Positions 12,149 through 21,308 of a stretch of DNA of 64,000 bases are shown here, piece after piece (within the stretch, counting starts at the first letter, position 1; each line of letters starts with the position of its first letter). The DNA lies in contig CM024764.1 of assembly GCA_014218235.1 (NCBI GenBank), forward strand, positions 69,477,184 through 69,541,183, given 5' to 3'. Below the pieces are notes generated by a model. The model saw only the letters and a list, made by a program, of their open reading frames with translations. It did no database searches and was not told where the DNA came from. A program made the position numbers and the translations under genes. Source of the stretch: Colocasia esculenta. Its lineage: Eukaryota; Streptophyta; Magnoliopsida; Alismatales; Araceae.

Positions 12149-12346
12149 TGTAGACACCCTATTCTGGTCTATGAGTCGAACTATATTTCTTGTTCTCTTA
12201 GTGTGCTCCAAGTTGGTCATTCTCTTGAGCTCATTTGTTGGCCAATTCTTGAGCCCATTAAGTCCAATTCTCAGCTTACCTTGTCCAAATATCACTTCAA
12301 AGTCTTCATTCTATCAATTGTCTAGGGTTTCGACCATCAGTCATTA

Positions 12347-12690
12347 TCGCGACAGCCTTGGGCGATGCGTTCATATCGATTGGTGACCAGGAGAAACGAT
12401 TGGCCTTAAGGCGTCGACCTTGGATGACGCGTTCATATAGCGACAGCCTATGGCGACGGGTTAATGACAATCGATCATTGGCTACCGATTACTGACTGTG
12501 GTACCGATTGGTGACAACCTTGTCGCGACGGGTCCTGGCATCGCGTTCATATTAATTGATCCCTGCTGAATCAAATTTTGTCCTCTTTTAATCGATTATT
12601 GACCATTGACGCGACCATATAGGCCGTCGCGACAGTCAATGCATATCCATTCATGTGCCTTCAGTGTCGCACCCCTACGATCCGTCGTGA
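12347..12690. repeat. paired TCGCGA-type dyads, 18-bp spacing (LTR T copy 1)
   Basis: Six-base sites derived from TCGCGA/ACGCGT occur in pairs whose centres are 18 bp apart: 12349/12367, 12440/12458, 12525/12543, 12611/12629 and 12669/12687. Many have C-to-T or G-to-A decay. They lie 200-550 bp upstream of the LTR TATA box. Confidence 0.8.
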
Positions 12691-12900
12691 CATTGTTCTG
12701 CATGGCTGGCTCTGCAACCACCTCCTTTCTATCTCTTTTGGGGTCTATCTTCATCTCCAACAGCCTTGGAACGACCTCAGCCATTGTTTGAGGTTCTATT
12801 TGACCCTAGAAATCTCCTAGGACTCTTCCCACGAGGATTTACTTGACATTTCTCCATTTTCATGGGTCATTATCACTTATGGACGAGATACTCTCTCTCC

Positions 12901-12911
12901 TCCCTATATAA
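12901..12911 (+). promoter_or_regulatory. TATA box of LTR T
   Basis: CCTATATAAGC lies in the middle of the LTR. The equivalent site is present in the inverted copy at 27003-27011. A pyrimidine-rich leader follows. Confidence 0.6.
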
Positions 12912-13700
12912 GCAACTCATCCCCTTCTGAACGAAGTAAGGGACCCTATACTACCACGAAGTGCTGTCAAATTCTCACCAGAGTTTCCCCTTAACTCGTA
13001 TAACCTTCCCATTTCCACCCATTTCCACTCATTCCTTTCACCAAATCACATCATTTTCTTCCTCAACTGGAGCTTGGCGACCAAGAGAAGCTCTCCCACG
13101 TTCATGAAATTTGCTGCACCACCCGGGGAGCTTCTTCTCAGCCAGGGAGTCACCCCTTTTGGGGCCCTTCTTCATTCCTTCACTCTCATTTTCTTTTCAT
13201 GCATGTTGTTATTTTCTTTTAAATAGTTGCACATTTCTATTCCCACGTTTTTCCACAACCCCGGGGGTTTCCAAAACACCCCAAGTTCATTTCCTCCATG
13301 CTCCCCTTTTTCTCTTTCACTTTGTGTAGATACTTCACTTAAAAGTTGTCTAATACGGGTTTTCTCTCTTGTTCCTTTATTTTGGTAGGTTTATTAAGAA
13401 GAGCAGATGAGGAGTTCTCATCTGGCCGGTCGGAGGATGGGAAGGAGGTCCCCCACACTCCCACGTCTCTGCTGAGAAGGCGACGACCAAACAAGTCGTG
13501 ACATCATGCTTCTTATCACGACAGAATCACCAGTCGTGACATTAGAGATAAGAAGCCTTCTCATATTCCTTTTCCTAGTTTGTTAGCCCTTTATTTCGTT
13601 TACATCTTAAGACAACATGCTAGCTGGCGATCACACTTTCCATCATCGCATAACGATAACTTCTTGTGTGTTTTGAGGAGCACTTTTCCTCATGATTATA

Positions 13701-14100
13701 CCCATAGTGGGCACTAATTCATTATGTTCTATGATTAAGTTTCGATCATCAACTAAGTATACAATACAGTTACATTTTGGCTTTCAATGATCGTTATTTC
13801 TCAATAGTCAATTAAGTATATTGTATATGATATGTGTTGGCCTCTAGTGACTAAGTATTAATGTTTCTCAATAATCGATAAAGTATACTCTATATGATAT
13901 GTGTTGGTGTTGGCTTTTTGTTTCTCGTTAATTGATTAATTGTGTCTTATTATTTCTCAATAGTTGATTATTGTCTTATGCTAATCAATTATCAAGCACT
14001 GGTCTATTCGTAGTTGCTAGATAATGGATTAGCCATCTTGTGACAATCGATTATTGAGCAGAGTTATTTTAGTGGCTAAAGTTAATCGAATATGTATATG
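13701..14100. repeat. AATCGATT dyad array, segment 3
   Basis: Continuation of the array with more diverged sites (AATCGATA, AATTGATT, AATCAATT, AATCGATT near 13874, 13931, 13982, 14047). Confidence 0.65.
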
Positions 14101-14139
14101 TATACTTTGGTTCTAGGGTTTTTATGTCTTGTAATCGAA

Positions 14140-14597
14140 TATGTATATGTATATACTATTTGATTTTCAACAATTTTAAAGTATTTGATTGTGAATAAGT
14201 ATGATGAGTAGGTCTTTAGTGATTTTTAAATCTTAATTTGATTATGTAAGGTATTTTATGATTAAACAATTACAATTTTCGATGTTTTACAATTACAAAC
14301 TTCGTTAATTTATTATACCAGATTACGTGTGAGTTTGTGTATTAAGTATGTGATAAAGGTTTTCAATGATTGAAGTTGCTAGCTATTGATTGCTGGTATG
14401 TTATGATGACCAATTAGGTCTTGTCAGGTTTCTTGTAATGAATGTTATATGTATATATTATTTGATTTTCAACTATTTTAAAGTATTTGATTGTGAACAA
14501 GTATGATGAGTAGGTCTTTAGTGATTTTTAAATCTTAATTTCATTATGTAAGGTATTTTATGATTAATCAATTATGGTTTTCAATGTTTTAAAATTA
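14140..14597 (+). repeat. 302-bp tandem duplication, left part
   Basis: The TGATTTTCAAC block at 14161 recurs at 14463, and the following ~300 bases repeat closely (GTATGATGAGTAGGTC, GATGACCAATTAGGTC). The second unit is split by the LINE and resumes at 17838-18000. Confidence 0.85.
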
Positions 14598-14604
14598 ATC
14601 TCGT

Positions 14605-15660
14605 ATGGAATGGATGGAAAAAGGTGATAGAAATACATCCTTTTATCATCAACTGTCCAAGGTAATAGAAGGCAAAATAGGATTCAGCGTCTCCTCATTA
14701 ATGGCTCTTGGTCTGAGGACCAGGAGGACTTGCGTGAAGAGGCTACACGTTTCTTTGAGAACCTCCTTTAGTCTTCTGCTCACACTATAGATGAATCCCT
14801 CCTTCAGGTAATCCCCTCCATTATTTCTGAAGATCAGAATAATTTCCTCTGTACTCCCCCTACCTTAGATGAAGTTAAGAAAGCTGTGTGGAGTTTAAAT
14901 GGTAATAGTTCTCCTAGTCCGGATGGATTTACTGGCATTTTCTATACTTTTTGCTGGGACATTATTCATAGTGAAGTTTTCGCGACTGTGAGTGGTTTTT
15001 TCCAGGGCCATTCTTTTCCTAGGGGTATTACCTCGACTCTTATTACTCTTGTCCCCAAGAAGCAGACCCCGGTGACTTTGAATGATTTTCGCCCGGTGAG
15101 CTTATGCAACTTTTGCTACAAAATCATTTCTAGAATCTTATGTGACAGACTGGTTGGCATTCTTCCCAATATTATTTTAGAGGAACAAGGTGCTTTTGTT
15201 CAGGGCAGGTATATTCTTGATAATGTCTCTCTATCTAGACAATTAGTTCGAGATATTGGCTGGAAAGTCAGAGGGGGTAATGCTATTTTCAAATTGGACA
15301 TTAGGAAAGCCTATGACAGTGTTGAATGGGACTTCCTCTTTGCTGTGCTGAAAAAGTTTGATTTCTCCTCTAGGTTTATTTCTTACATTGGGATGATGGT
15401 TTCTAATTGCTGGTTCTCGGTCTTGTTTAATGGTTATGCTGCTGGTTATTTTAAATCTACTAGAGGATTAAGACAAGGTGACCCTATTGCTTCTGCCCTC
15501 TTTATTATTATGGAAGAAGCTTTGAGTAGAGGTCTGAAGAACATGGTTTCAAGTGGTTTCCTTTCTCCTTATGCTAGTCCTAGAGGCTGCCCGCCTCCTT
15601 CCCACCAGTTATATGCAGATGATACTCTTATATTCTTGAATGGGTGCATTTGTAATGTCT
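14605..15660 (+). pseudogene. LINE reverse transcriptase (pseudogene)
   Basis: The first segment, MEWMEKGDRNTSFYHQLSK, matches the GDRNT-F motif just upstream of L1 RT. After a frameshift and stop near 14770, the frame beginning 14886 gives a nearly complete RT: the DGFTG and P-RP-SLCN segments, the KLDIRKAYDSVEW catalytic block (A), the GLRQGDP block (B) and the LYADDTLIF catalytic block (C, YADD), which is intact. A stop follows at 15660. In L1-type LINEs this enzyme copies the element RNA at a nicked chromosomal site. The catalytic residues are present, but the frame is broken on both sides and the endonuclease is lost. Confidence 0.93.
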
Positions 15661-15668
15661 GACGACTT

Positions 15669-16106
15669 ATGCAGTTTTTAAAAAAGTATTCTCAATCTTC
15701 CAGTCAATATATCAATGCCAGTAAGAGCTCTTTTATGGTTTCAAATAAAATGCCTCCCATTGTTGTTCAACGTATCAAACAGGTGACTGGGTACATGAGG
15801 CAAGAGGGTATGTTACTTTACTTAGGTGTTCCATTGAGATTGGGTAGAGTGCTGGCAGCAAACTACAGAAATCTGATTGACAAAGTTAATGTCAGATTCG
15901 GGGGTTGGAAGTCTAAATTAACTTCCCAAGCTGGAAGAATCACGTTGATTAACTCTGTTATATCATATATTCCTGTCTACCTGGCAGCTGCCTCTTCTCT
16001 CCCGGAATCTGTTATTAACTACTTTCAGAAAGTCTGTGGCTGCCTTCTTCTAGAATGGTTCGGATGGCTCTCGACGTCGCCATTGGATTGCATGGAACAT
16101 AATTAA
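15669..16106 (+). pseudogene. LINE RT thumb/connection region (pseudogene)
   Basis: This continues the reverse transcriptase after a stop at 15660. It has YLGVPL, the WKSKLTSQAGRITLINSVISYIP segment and LP-SVIN-F, the usual C-terminal RT and linker motifs of plant L1 elements (KLLS-AGR-TLI-SVL-SIP). The frame is lost near 16060, where WNIINRPIDEGGLG continues in another frame. Confidence 0.88.
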
Positions 16107-16372
16107 TCGCCCTATTGATGAAGGAGGTCTTGGTGTCCACAATCTGCACCATGTTCAAATTAATGTCCTTGACTGTTAAACAGTTGTGGAATATTCGCCA
16201 TGAGAGTTCTTTGTAGGCAACCTATGCTAGAAGGCGTCATCAGTCAAGTGGTTATATTCATCTTCCTAGTATTCCTAAGAGGGCCATCCATGCTGCAAAT
16301 ACTATTATTCTTAAGAATACCCGATGTATTCATGGTAAGGGTGATAAGATTGACTTTTTAAATGATGTCTAG

Positions 16373-16825
16373 TTGGGTGATTCCCCGCTGGCTAATATTC
16401 TCCAGGACTGTTTTGAGGGAGGTAATGCTACGCTACATGAGGTAGTTCATGATATATCTCATCCTTTAAGGATGGCGCTTCCTGAAGCTCTTTTCCATGG
16501 TCTGCAGCTGTCTAATGAAGAGGATAGATGCATATGGGCAGCATCCTCTAGTGGTGTGTTCTCTACCACTTCTGCCTACAACTTGATCAGAGATAAAGGG
16601 GTTCGCCATTTTGATTGTCTAAAGTTGTGGCATTCCACCTTTAATCCTACAATATCTTTGTTCTCTTGGAAGCTTTTGAATGGTGCAATTCCTGTTGATA
16701 GTAGAGTTTCCGACAGTGGGGTTCTTATGGTATCTAGATGTAATTGTTATTCTCCCCTCAGTATGAAGATCTGGATCACGTTTTCATCAACAATGAGATT
16801 GCTATTCAGCTTTGGAGATGGATAA
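16373..16825 (+). pseudogene. LINE zinc-binding-like linker region (pseudogene)
   Basis: It lies between RT and RNase H. The residues CIWAASSSGVFSTTSAYNLIR and KLWHSTFNPTISLFSWKLLNGAIPVDSRV match the zf-RVT region (W---G-FS--S-Y, W------K---F-W----- -PT---L) of plant LINEs. The expected Cys/His cluster is disrupted after C-NCYS. Confidence 0.8.
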
Positions 16826-16914
16826 TGCCTATCATCAACAATAAGATTCATCTTCATGGTCATATTACTGCGAGGACTTAGAGTTTTATTAAGTTCTGTA
16901 ATATCCGATCTCCT

Positions 16915-17664
16915 ATGGGTTTCATATGTCCATATGGGCTGATGGTTATGTTGTGGGAGCTATGGAAGTGCAGATGTGCTGCAAGGTTTGAGGATAAGAA
17001 GATCCGGGTGGGCAACATTATTAATAGCATTAAACTCCACATCTCCTTTGCTCTCAATAGGATTTCTTTCCCTTATGCTCCAAGTTTGATTGATCAGCAG
17101 GTCCTTCACCAGTATGGGTTCTCTCCTCAATTCTCTTCTAAACAGCTTAAACTAATCCACTCGATTCCTCCTATTGAGAATTATTGCTTAAATGTTGACG
17201 GGGCCTCCAAAGGAAATCCTGGGTTTTGTGGAGGAGGTGGATGTATCCGGGACAGTAATGGTAATGTGATTGCCGCTTTTGCTCACTTCTATGGGGAGGG
17301 AAATAGCTTAATTGCTGAAACTTGGGCCTTATGTGATGGTCTTCGGCTTGCGAGCTTGCTAGGCGTTCAACTGTCTCATATCCAATCGGATTCTTTATCC
17401 CTTGTCAACTCTTTTAAGAAGAGCAGTTGTATGTCTTTGCAAACATACAGGTGGTGGCGGGTTGTAAGGGATATGCTGGGCGGCGACTTTGACTCCCTTT
17501 CTCATGTCTTTCGTGAAGCTAATATGGTGGCAGACCAGCTTGCAAATTATGCTACAGCCTTCAGAGAAAACTGTGTTTTTTGGGGATCTTATAGCCTACC
17601 CCACTCTTGTAAGGGGCCTGTTGTTTTGGATAAATATGGTCTTATGAATGTTAGACTGGGTTGA
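16915..17664 (+). pseudogene. LINE RNase H domain
   Basis: The 249-residue frame has an RNase H fold of the plant LINE type: NVDGASKGNPGFCGGGGCIRD (first catalytic Asp), AETWALCDGL (Glu), IQSDSLSLV (Asp) and HVFREANMVADQLAN (His/Asp region). All four acidic positions appear intact. It is the last domain before the 3' UTR and polyA, and is cut from RT by several stops. Its role would be removing template RNA after first-strand synthesis. Confidence 0.92.
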
Positions 17665-17837
17665 TTGGGGGTTTGCCCTTTATGTATGATGTAATTTCAT
17701 TTTATTTATATCAATTTGGCCCAAGTTCCTCCCTGGTGGAGTGAGTCCATTCTCCCCTTCTGGGGGAGGGTGCACTCTCCTAGTTTGAGGCCTTGAGGAC
17801 CTTTTTTACCAAAAAAAAAAAAGATGTTTTAAAATTA

Positions 17838-18000
17838 TGAAGTCCACTAATTTATTATACCAGATTACGTGTGAGTTTGTGTTTTAAGCATGTGATAGAG
17901 GTTTTCAATGATTGAAGTCGTTAGCTATTGATTGTTGATATGTTATGATGACCAATTAGGTCTTGTCAGGTCTCCTGTAATGAATGTTATAACTCTTCAG
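17838..18000 (+). repeat. 302-bp tandem duplication, remainder of second unit
   Basis: Matches 14300-14449 (CCAGATTACGTGTGAGTTTGT and TTTTCAATGATTGAAGT blocks). It is the part of unit 2 displaced by the LINE insertion. Confidence 0.85.
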
Positions 18001-18569
18001 ATTGGGATGTTATATTTTAATCCGATTTTAGTTACATATGTTAACATGATATTTGAAATTATAAAATATGATATGTTTGCTTAAGGGAACTGTGAATTGT
18101 CCTACTCAATTGTGGTCTTATTAAATCCATCAATGTTTTTCAGGAGATCTAGGTGAAGATTCTTAAGATTTCAACTCTAATATATGTGGATTTAGTTATG
18201 ATTTGAAGAGATTGTCTAGTTAAGTATAGAGCGTCTGAGTTTGCTGATTAAGCATAGCAAAAGCACTTCTTCAAATTTCGGTATGATGGTCATGCAAATC
18301 TTGGTGTTTACTTTTTAAAATTTTAATGAAAATTGATTTGTTGTTCTATTTCTTCATTTGTAAAGATTTTATCCGGTCCATCTCCATCTTGGTTCATTCT
18401 GGGTTGAGTATAGAGGCATGACAAGACATCTCACAACCCATATCCAATCTTGAAGGTCGAAGCATTTACGGTTTCCACTATCCTTTGTGGCAAAGTTGGT
18501 GATGACTCAAAGGCCAGACTGAGCCAACTTCGATGGCCAAGGTTGGAACTCAATTGGTGGGGAGGGTTT
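18001..18569. other. gene-free stretch
   Basis: Contains the TTTTTCAGGAGATC..GGTGAAGATT passage (about 18138-18175) reminiscent of the 3' part of plant gypsy LTRs. No gene is seen. Confidence 0.4.
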
Positions 18570-18816
18570 TGGATTATGGGGTCTAACAACTCCCTTAGAG
18601 ATTCATTGTTACTACATGCTAGCCCGGGATCGGGTGTGTGTAGTGACATTGGTGTTTGACAGCCCAGCCCGCCGTAGGGACTAATTGCCCTATGTGAAGC
18701 CCCTCTGGCCAACCACAACACTGACGCAGGGTTTTGTGCTACCATAAAGGAAATACGGTATGCCTTCACTATCAGCTCGAGCTTTTGGTGCAACGGTTGG
18801 GGCTTGATACAACAAG

Positions 18817-18827
18817 TGGTATCAGAG
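18817..18827 (+). other. TRIM primer binding site (tRNA-iMet)
   Basis: TGGTATCAGAG directly follows the left repeat and is complementary to the 3' end of plant initiator tRNA-Met. Confidence 0.85.
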
Positions 18828-18860
18828 TGAGGTTATAGGTTCGAATCCCCCGGGTGTCAT

Positions 18861-18872
18861 TATGGGGGAGTT
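18861..18872 (+). other. TRIM polypurine tract
   Basis: The ATGGGGGAG tract immediately precedes the second terminal repeat, where plus-strand priming is expected. Confidence 0.7.
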
Positions 18873-19121
18873 TGTTAGATTATGGGGTCCAACAACTCCT
18901 TTAGGGATTCATTGTTACTACATGCTGGCCCGGGATTGGGTGTGTGTAGTGACATCGGTGCTTGACAGCCCAGCTCACCGTAGGGACTAACTGCCCTGTG
19001 CGAAATCCCCTCAGGCTGACCACAGTATTGACGTGGGGTTCTGTGCTGCCATAAGGGAAATACGGTCCACCTTCACTATCAGCTCAAGCTTTTGGTACAA
19101 CAATTGGGGCTTGATCCAATA

Positions 19122-19817
19122 GAGATCTAGGAAGTGAAACTACACTTTCCGACATCATCCTGACTTATAAGAAGTCCATCTCAAGAAAGGTTCCCAGGGC
19201 CGACTCTCCTACGATCAAGTTAGTAATCAGATAGAGGAAGGAAGCAAGGGTTTCGAGTGAGAGAGAAGAGATAGTGGGCCGGGTTGCAACACATGTCTCT
19301 TTTGACCCCCTTTACCTATACTTACAACTTCTCTTTTGAAGATTCAAGTGGGATGAGAGAAGTTCCAATTTTCAATATGGGTTTAATATCTAAGAACCTT
19401 ACTTCTCTCTTTTTCCTGCTAATCTCTCATATTTTTATGCGATGGGGTTTCGAGTGGGGCCATGTGTTGATTCCTCTGTCATTCATAGGGATGGTATGGC
19501 TGGCCTCCGAGTTGAGCCCAAGCCAAGGCCAGAGTGTGTCGACTGCGTTGGTCCTATGCTCCATCCTAGAAGGCCTATCATGAGTCTCCACTCTAAAGTT
19601 GGGTCGGGATCGAGGCACAGATCTAGAGTAAACTTTTTGGCCTATGCAAGATGGTGGTGCTTGCTGACTACCCTACGATCAGTTTGTAGAGACCATTGTG
19701 CCATATGCCACAATCTTGCTTGTCATTCCAAGTAGGAAGGCATGTGTAGTTTTTGATAATGATGCCACGTCTCCTCTGCACCGGGTAGAAGCTCAAGCAT
19801 TACCTCAGAGCTAGCGA
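19122..19817. other. gene-free stretch
   Basis: Moderately GC-rich sequence with only short ORFs lacking recognisable domains. It may be old retroelement internal sequence, but I cannot show that. Confidence 0.4.
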
Positions 19818-19936
19818 TGTAATACCCTGGCTTCTCGATTTTCTGTTTGGCTTCTGGGTGACTGGCTCCTAACGCGTCCAGGCTAGGCAATGCGTTAGTG
19901 AGGTGTCGGGGTGGCCCGATGTGACAGTCATCCTTG

Positions 19937-20180
19937 TCACGCCCTGTTTGTGGATCACGTTCTTGTCACACCCAGCTTTCCCGTCGCATCTTCCTATCAC
20001 GCCCGATCAACTGGTCACGACAATGTTCCATGGCTTTGGTTGTCTGACATCTATTAGGGTGGTAGGCATATCAGTATGACCTGTCAAATTGTCGCGGCAT
20101 CCCTGCGGGATGTGTTGGTGTCGCGATCGGTTGACTCGTTGCATTAAGGTTCTTAACGCAACATGTCGCACTGTCGTGAC
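19937..20180. repeat. paired TCGCGA-type dyads, 18-bp spacing (LTR G copy 1)
   Basis: Centre pairs at 19939/19957, 19968/19986, 19999/20017, 20094/20112, 20123/20141 and 20158/20176 are all exactly 18 bp apart. Many sites have decayed to TCACGA, TTGCAT and similar. A second cluster at 20573-20660 adds pairs 20575/20593 and 20637/20655. Confidence 0.78.
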
Positions 20181-21308
20181 TTGGGTGCCGAAGGCTTAAG
20201 GGCTTGGCTGCACCTTCTTCCTTTTCTTCTTCCCCTATCTTCTCCTCCCCTCCAGCAGTGCTCTGCCTTCCTCTCTTCCCTTTGTGTGTTTCAGGCGAGG
20301 AGGAGGGGCATGTTCGTGTCCCCTGGCATCGGGGAGCTTGCATGGAGCGAGGAGGAGGTGGCCAATCCGATGTGAAGGGCCCTAATGGGTTCGTTTATTC
20401 GTTTAAGGTAGGGATTGCTTGAACCCTTCCCGATCCGGGTGGATTGGGAACTCCTCGTGCTTTCTAGTTAGTTTAGATAGCTTCCCCATGCTCCCCTCCC
20501 TCGTGTGGTGTGCTTGTAGCTTGTGGGTGGCCTCGGGATGGAGCATCCCATGGGTTTGCCTCTCTGCTGGTGTCGTGACCACAGTGCACATCGTGACACC
20601 AGAAGAGGCATCTGCCTGGTCGGAAGCGATCTTGTCGCAACGCCTTGCCACATTGTGATAAGGTTGTTGGCACGATGTGCTTCTCCTGTCCTGACAATGT
20701 TGTTGTCGCGACACGCCTCCCCGTCATGACAGGGCTGTTGCGGTGCCCCTCCCCATCGCAATGGTATCACGACAGCCAGGGGGGACGTGACAGTACCTGT
20801 GTTGCCTCGGGTGTTTCCGTGGCCCCAGTTAAGGTGTCGGTGTGTGCCCCAGGGCAGACTTGCCCTTAGGACCTTCTGGTGGGGAATGCAAAAAGTTACC
20901 TCTCTACGTTCAGTGACCGAAGGTGACACTTTCGTGGTCGTATCCTGGCGACGGCAATGGTGCCAGGAGGATCGCATCTGTCTAATAATCGATTGATCGG
21001 TAATCTATCAATTATTTAGTAGAGCGATGTTTTCTGTACCGACTGGTGGTGTTCTGAGGTTCTAGCTTTCTCGTGCGTGCCTTGGTTGGCTGACGGCTCT
21101 CTCGAGGCTCCATGCATGCCTCGTGCTTACTAGGCTTGTCGTGGGTTACAAGCCAATAGATCGGCGTAGTTCGGTGTGGTTTTTGTTGTACTTGCCCGCC
21201 CTTCGCACGGTGCTCGGCACTAGAGGACTTGTCTCATTCAAAGGTTGTCTCCGTTTCCTGGGACCCTCGTCCTCATGAGCCCATTGAGGGAGTGCTCTAG
21301 GCTACGGG

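Larger units (their letters stand above)
12149..13700 (+). mobile_element. solo LTR of family T (TGTAGACACC...)
   Basis: This 1552-bp sequence matches, in reverse, the minus-strand LTR at 26181-27678 along its whole length. It begins TGTAGACACCC and ends ATGATTATA, where the other copy has GTGATTACA. Flanks CTCAT (12144-12148) and CCCAT (13701-13705) differ by one base and look like a 5-bp target duplication, and the surrounding dyad array joins up when the LTR is removed. It holds paired TCGCGA-type dyads upstream of a TATA box. The TGTAGAC start suggests a Tat/Athila-type gypsy element. Confidence 0.8.
14598..17823 (+). mobile_element. 5'-truncated L1-type LINE with 14-bp target duplication
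   Basis: ATGTTTTAAAATTA occurs immediately before (14584-14597) and after (17824-17837). The element ends in an A-run (about 17812-17823). It encodes, in order, the tail of the linker before RT, reverse transcriptase, a zinc-binding-like region and RNase H. The endonuclease is missing, so it is 5'-truncated, as is usual for target-primed reverse transcription. The 3' UTR contains the TCCCTGGTGGAGTGAGTCC block and a T-rich GACCTTTTTTACC end. Stops and frameshifts make it dead. Confidence 0.95.
18570..19121 (+). mobile_element. TRIM (terminal-repeat retrotransposon in miniature)
   Basis: Two direct repeats of about 245-249 bp (18570-18814 and 18873-19121; the second begins TGTTAGATTATGGGGTCC) enclose only 58 bp. 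That gap starts with AGTGGTATCAGAG, an initiator-tRNA-Met primer site, and ends with the purine-rich TATGGGGGAG just before the second repeat. LTR, primer site, polypurine tract and no coding sequence make a classic TRIM, mobilised in trans by an autonomous element. The 5' repeat has lost three bases near its start and the outer 3' end is mutated. No target duplication remains visible. Confidence 0.88.

Noticed and set aside
9012..18423. A single ~9.4-kb giant LTR from TGTAATGACCC to GGCATGACA
   Set aside because: The outer flanks (TTTCA and AGACA) do not match as a target duplication and the 3' end is not confirmed. Kept only as a low-confidence hint at 9012.
18840..18852. GGTTCGAATCC as part of a tRNA gene
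   Set aside because: No A-box, acceptor stem or anticodon arm fits around it. It lies between TRIM repeats next to a primer site.
20403..20996. Several overlapping ORFs of 60-170 residues on both strands
   Set aside because: They lie in a GC-rich LTR with dyad repeats, have no domain, and are not kept in the related LTR at 54287.
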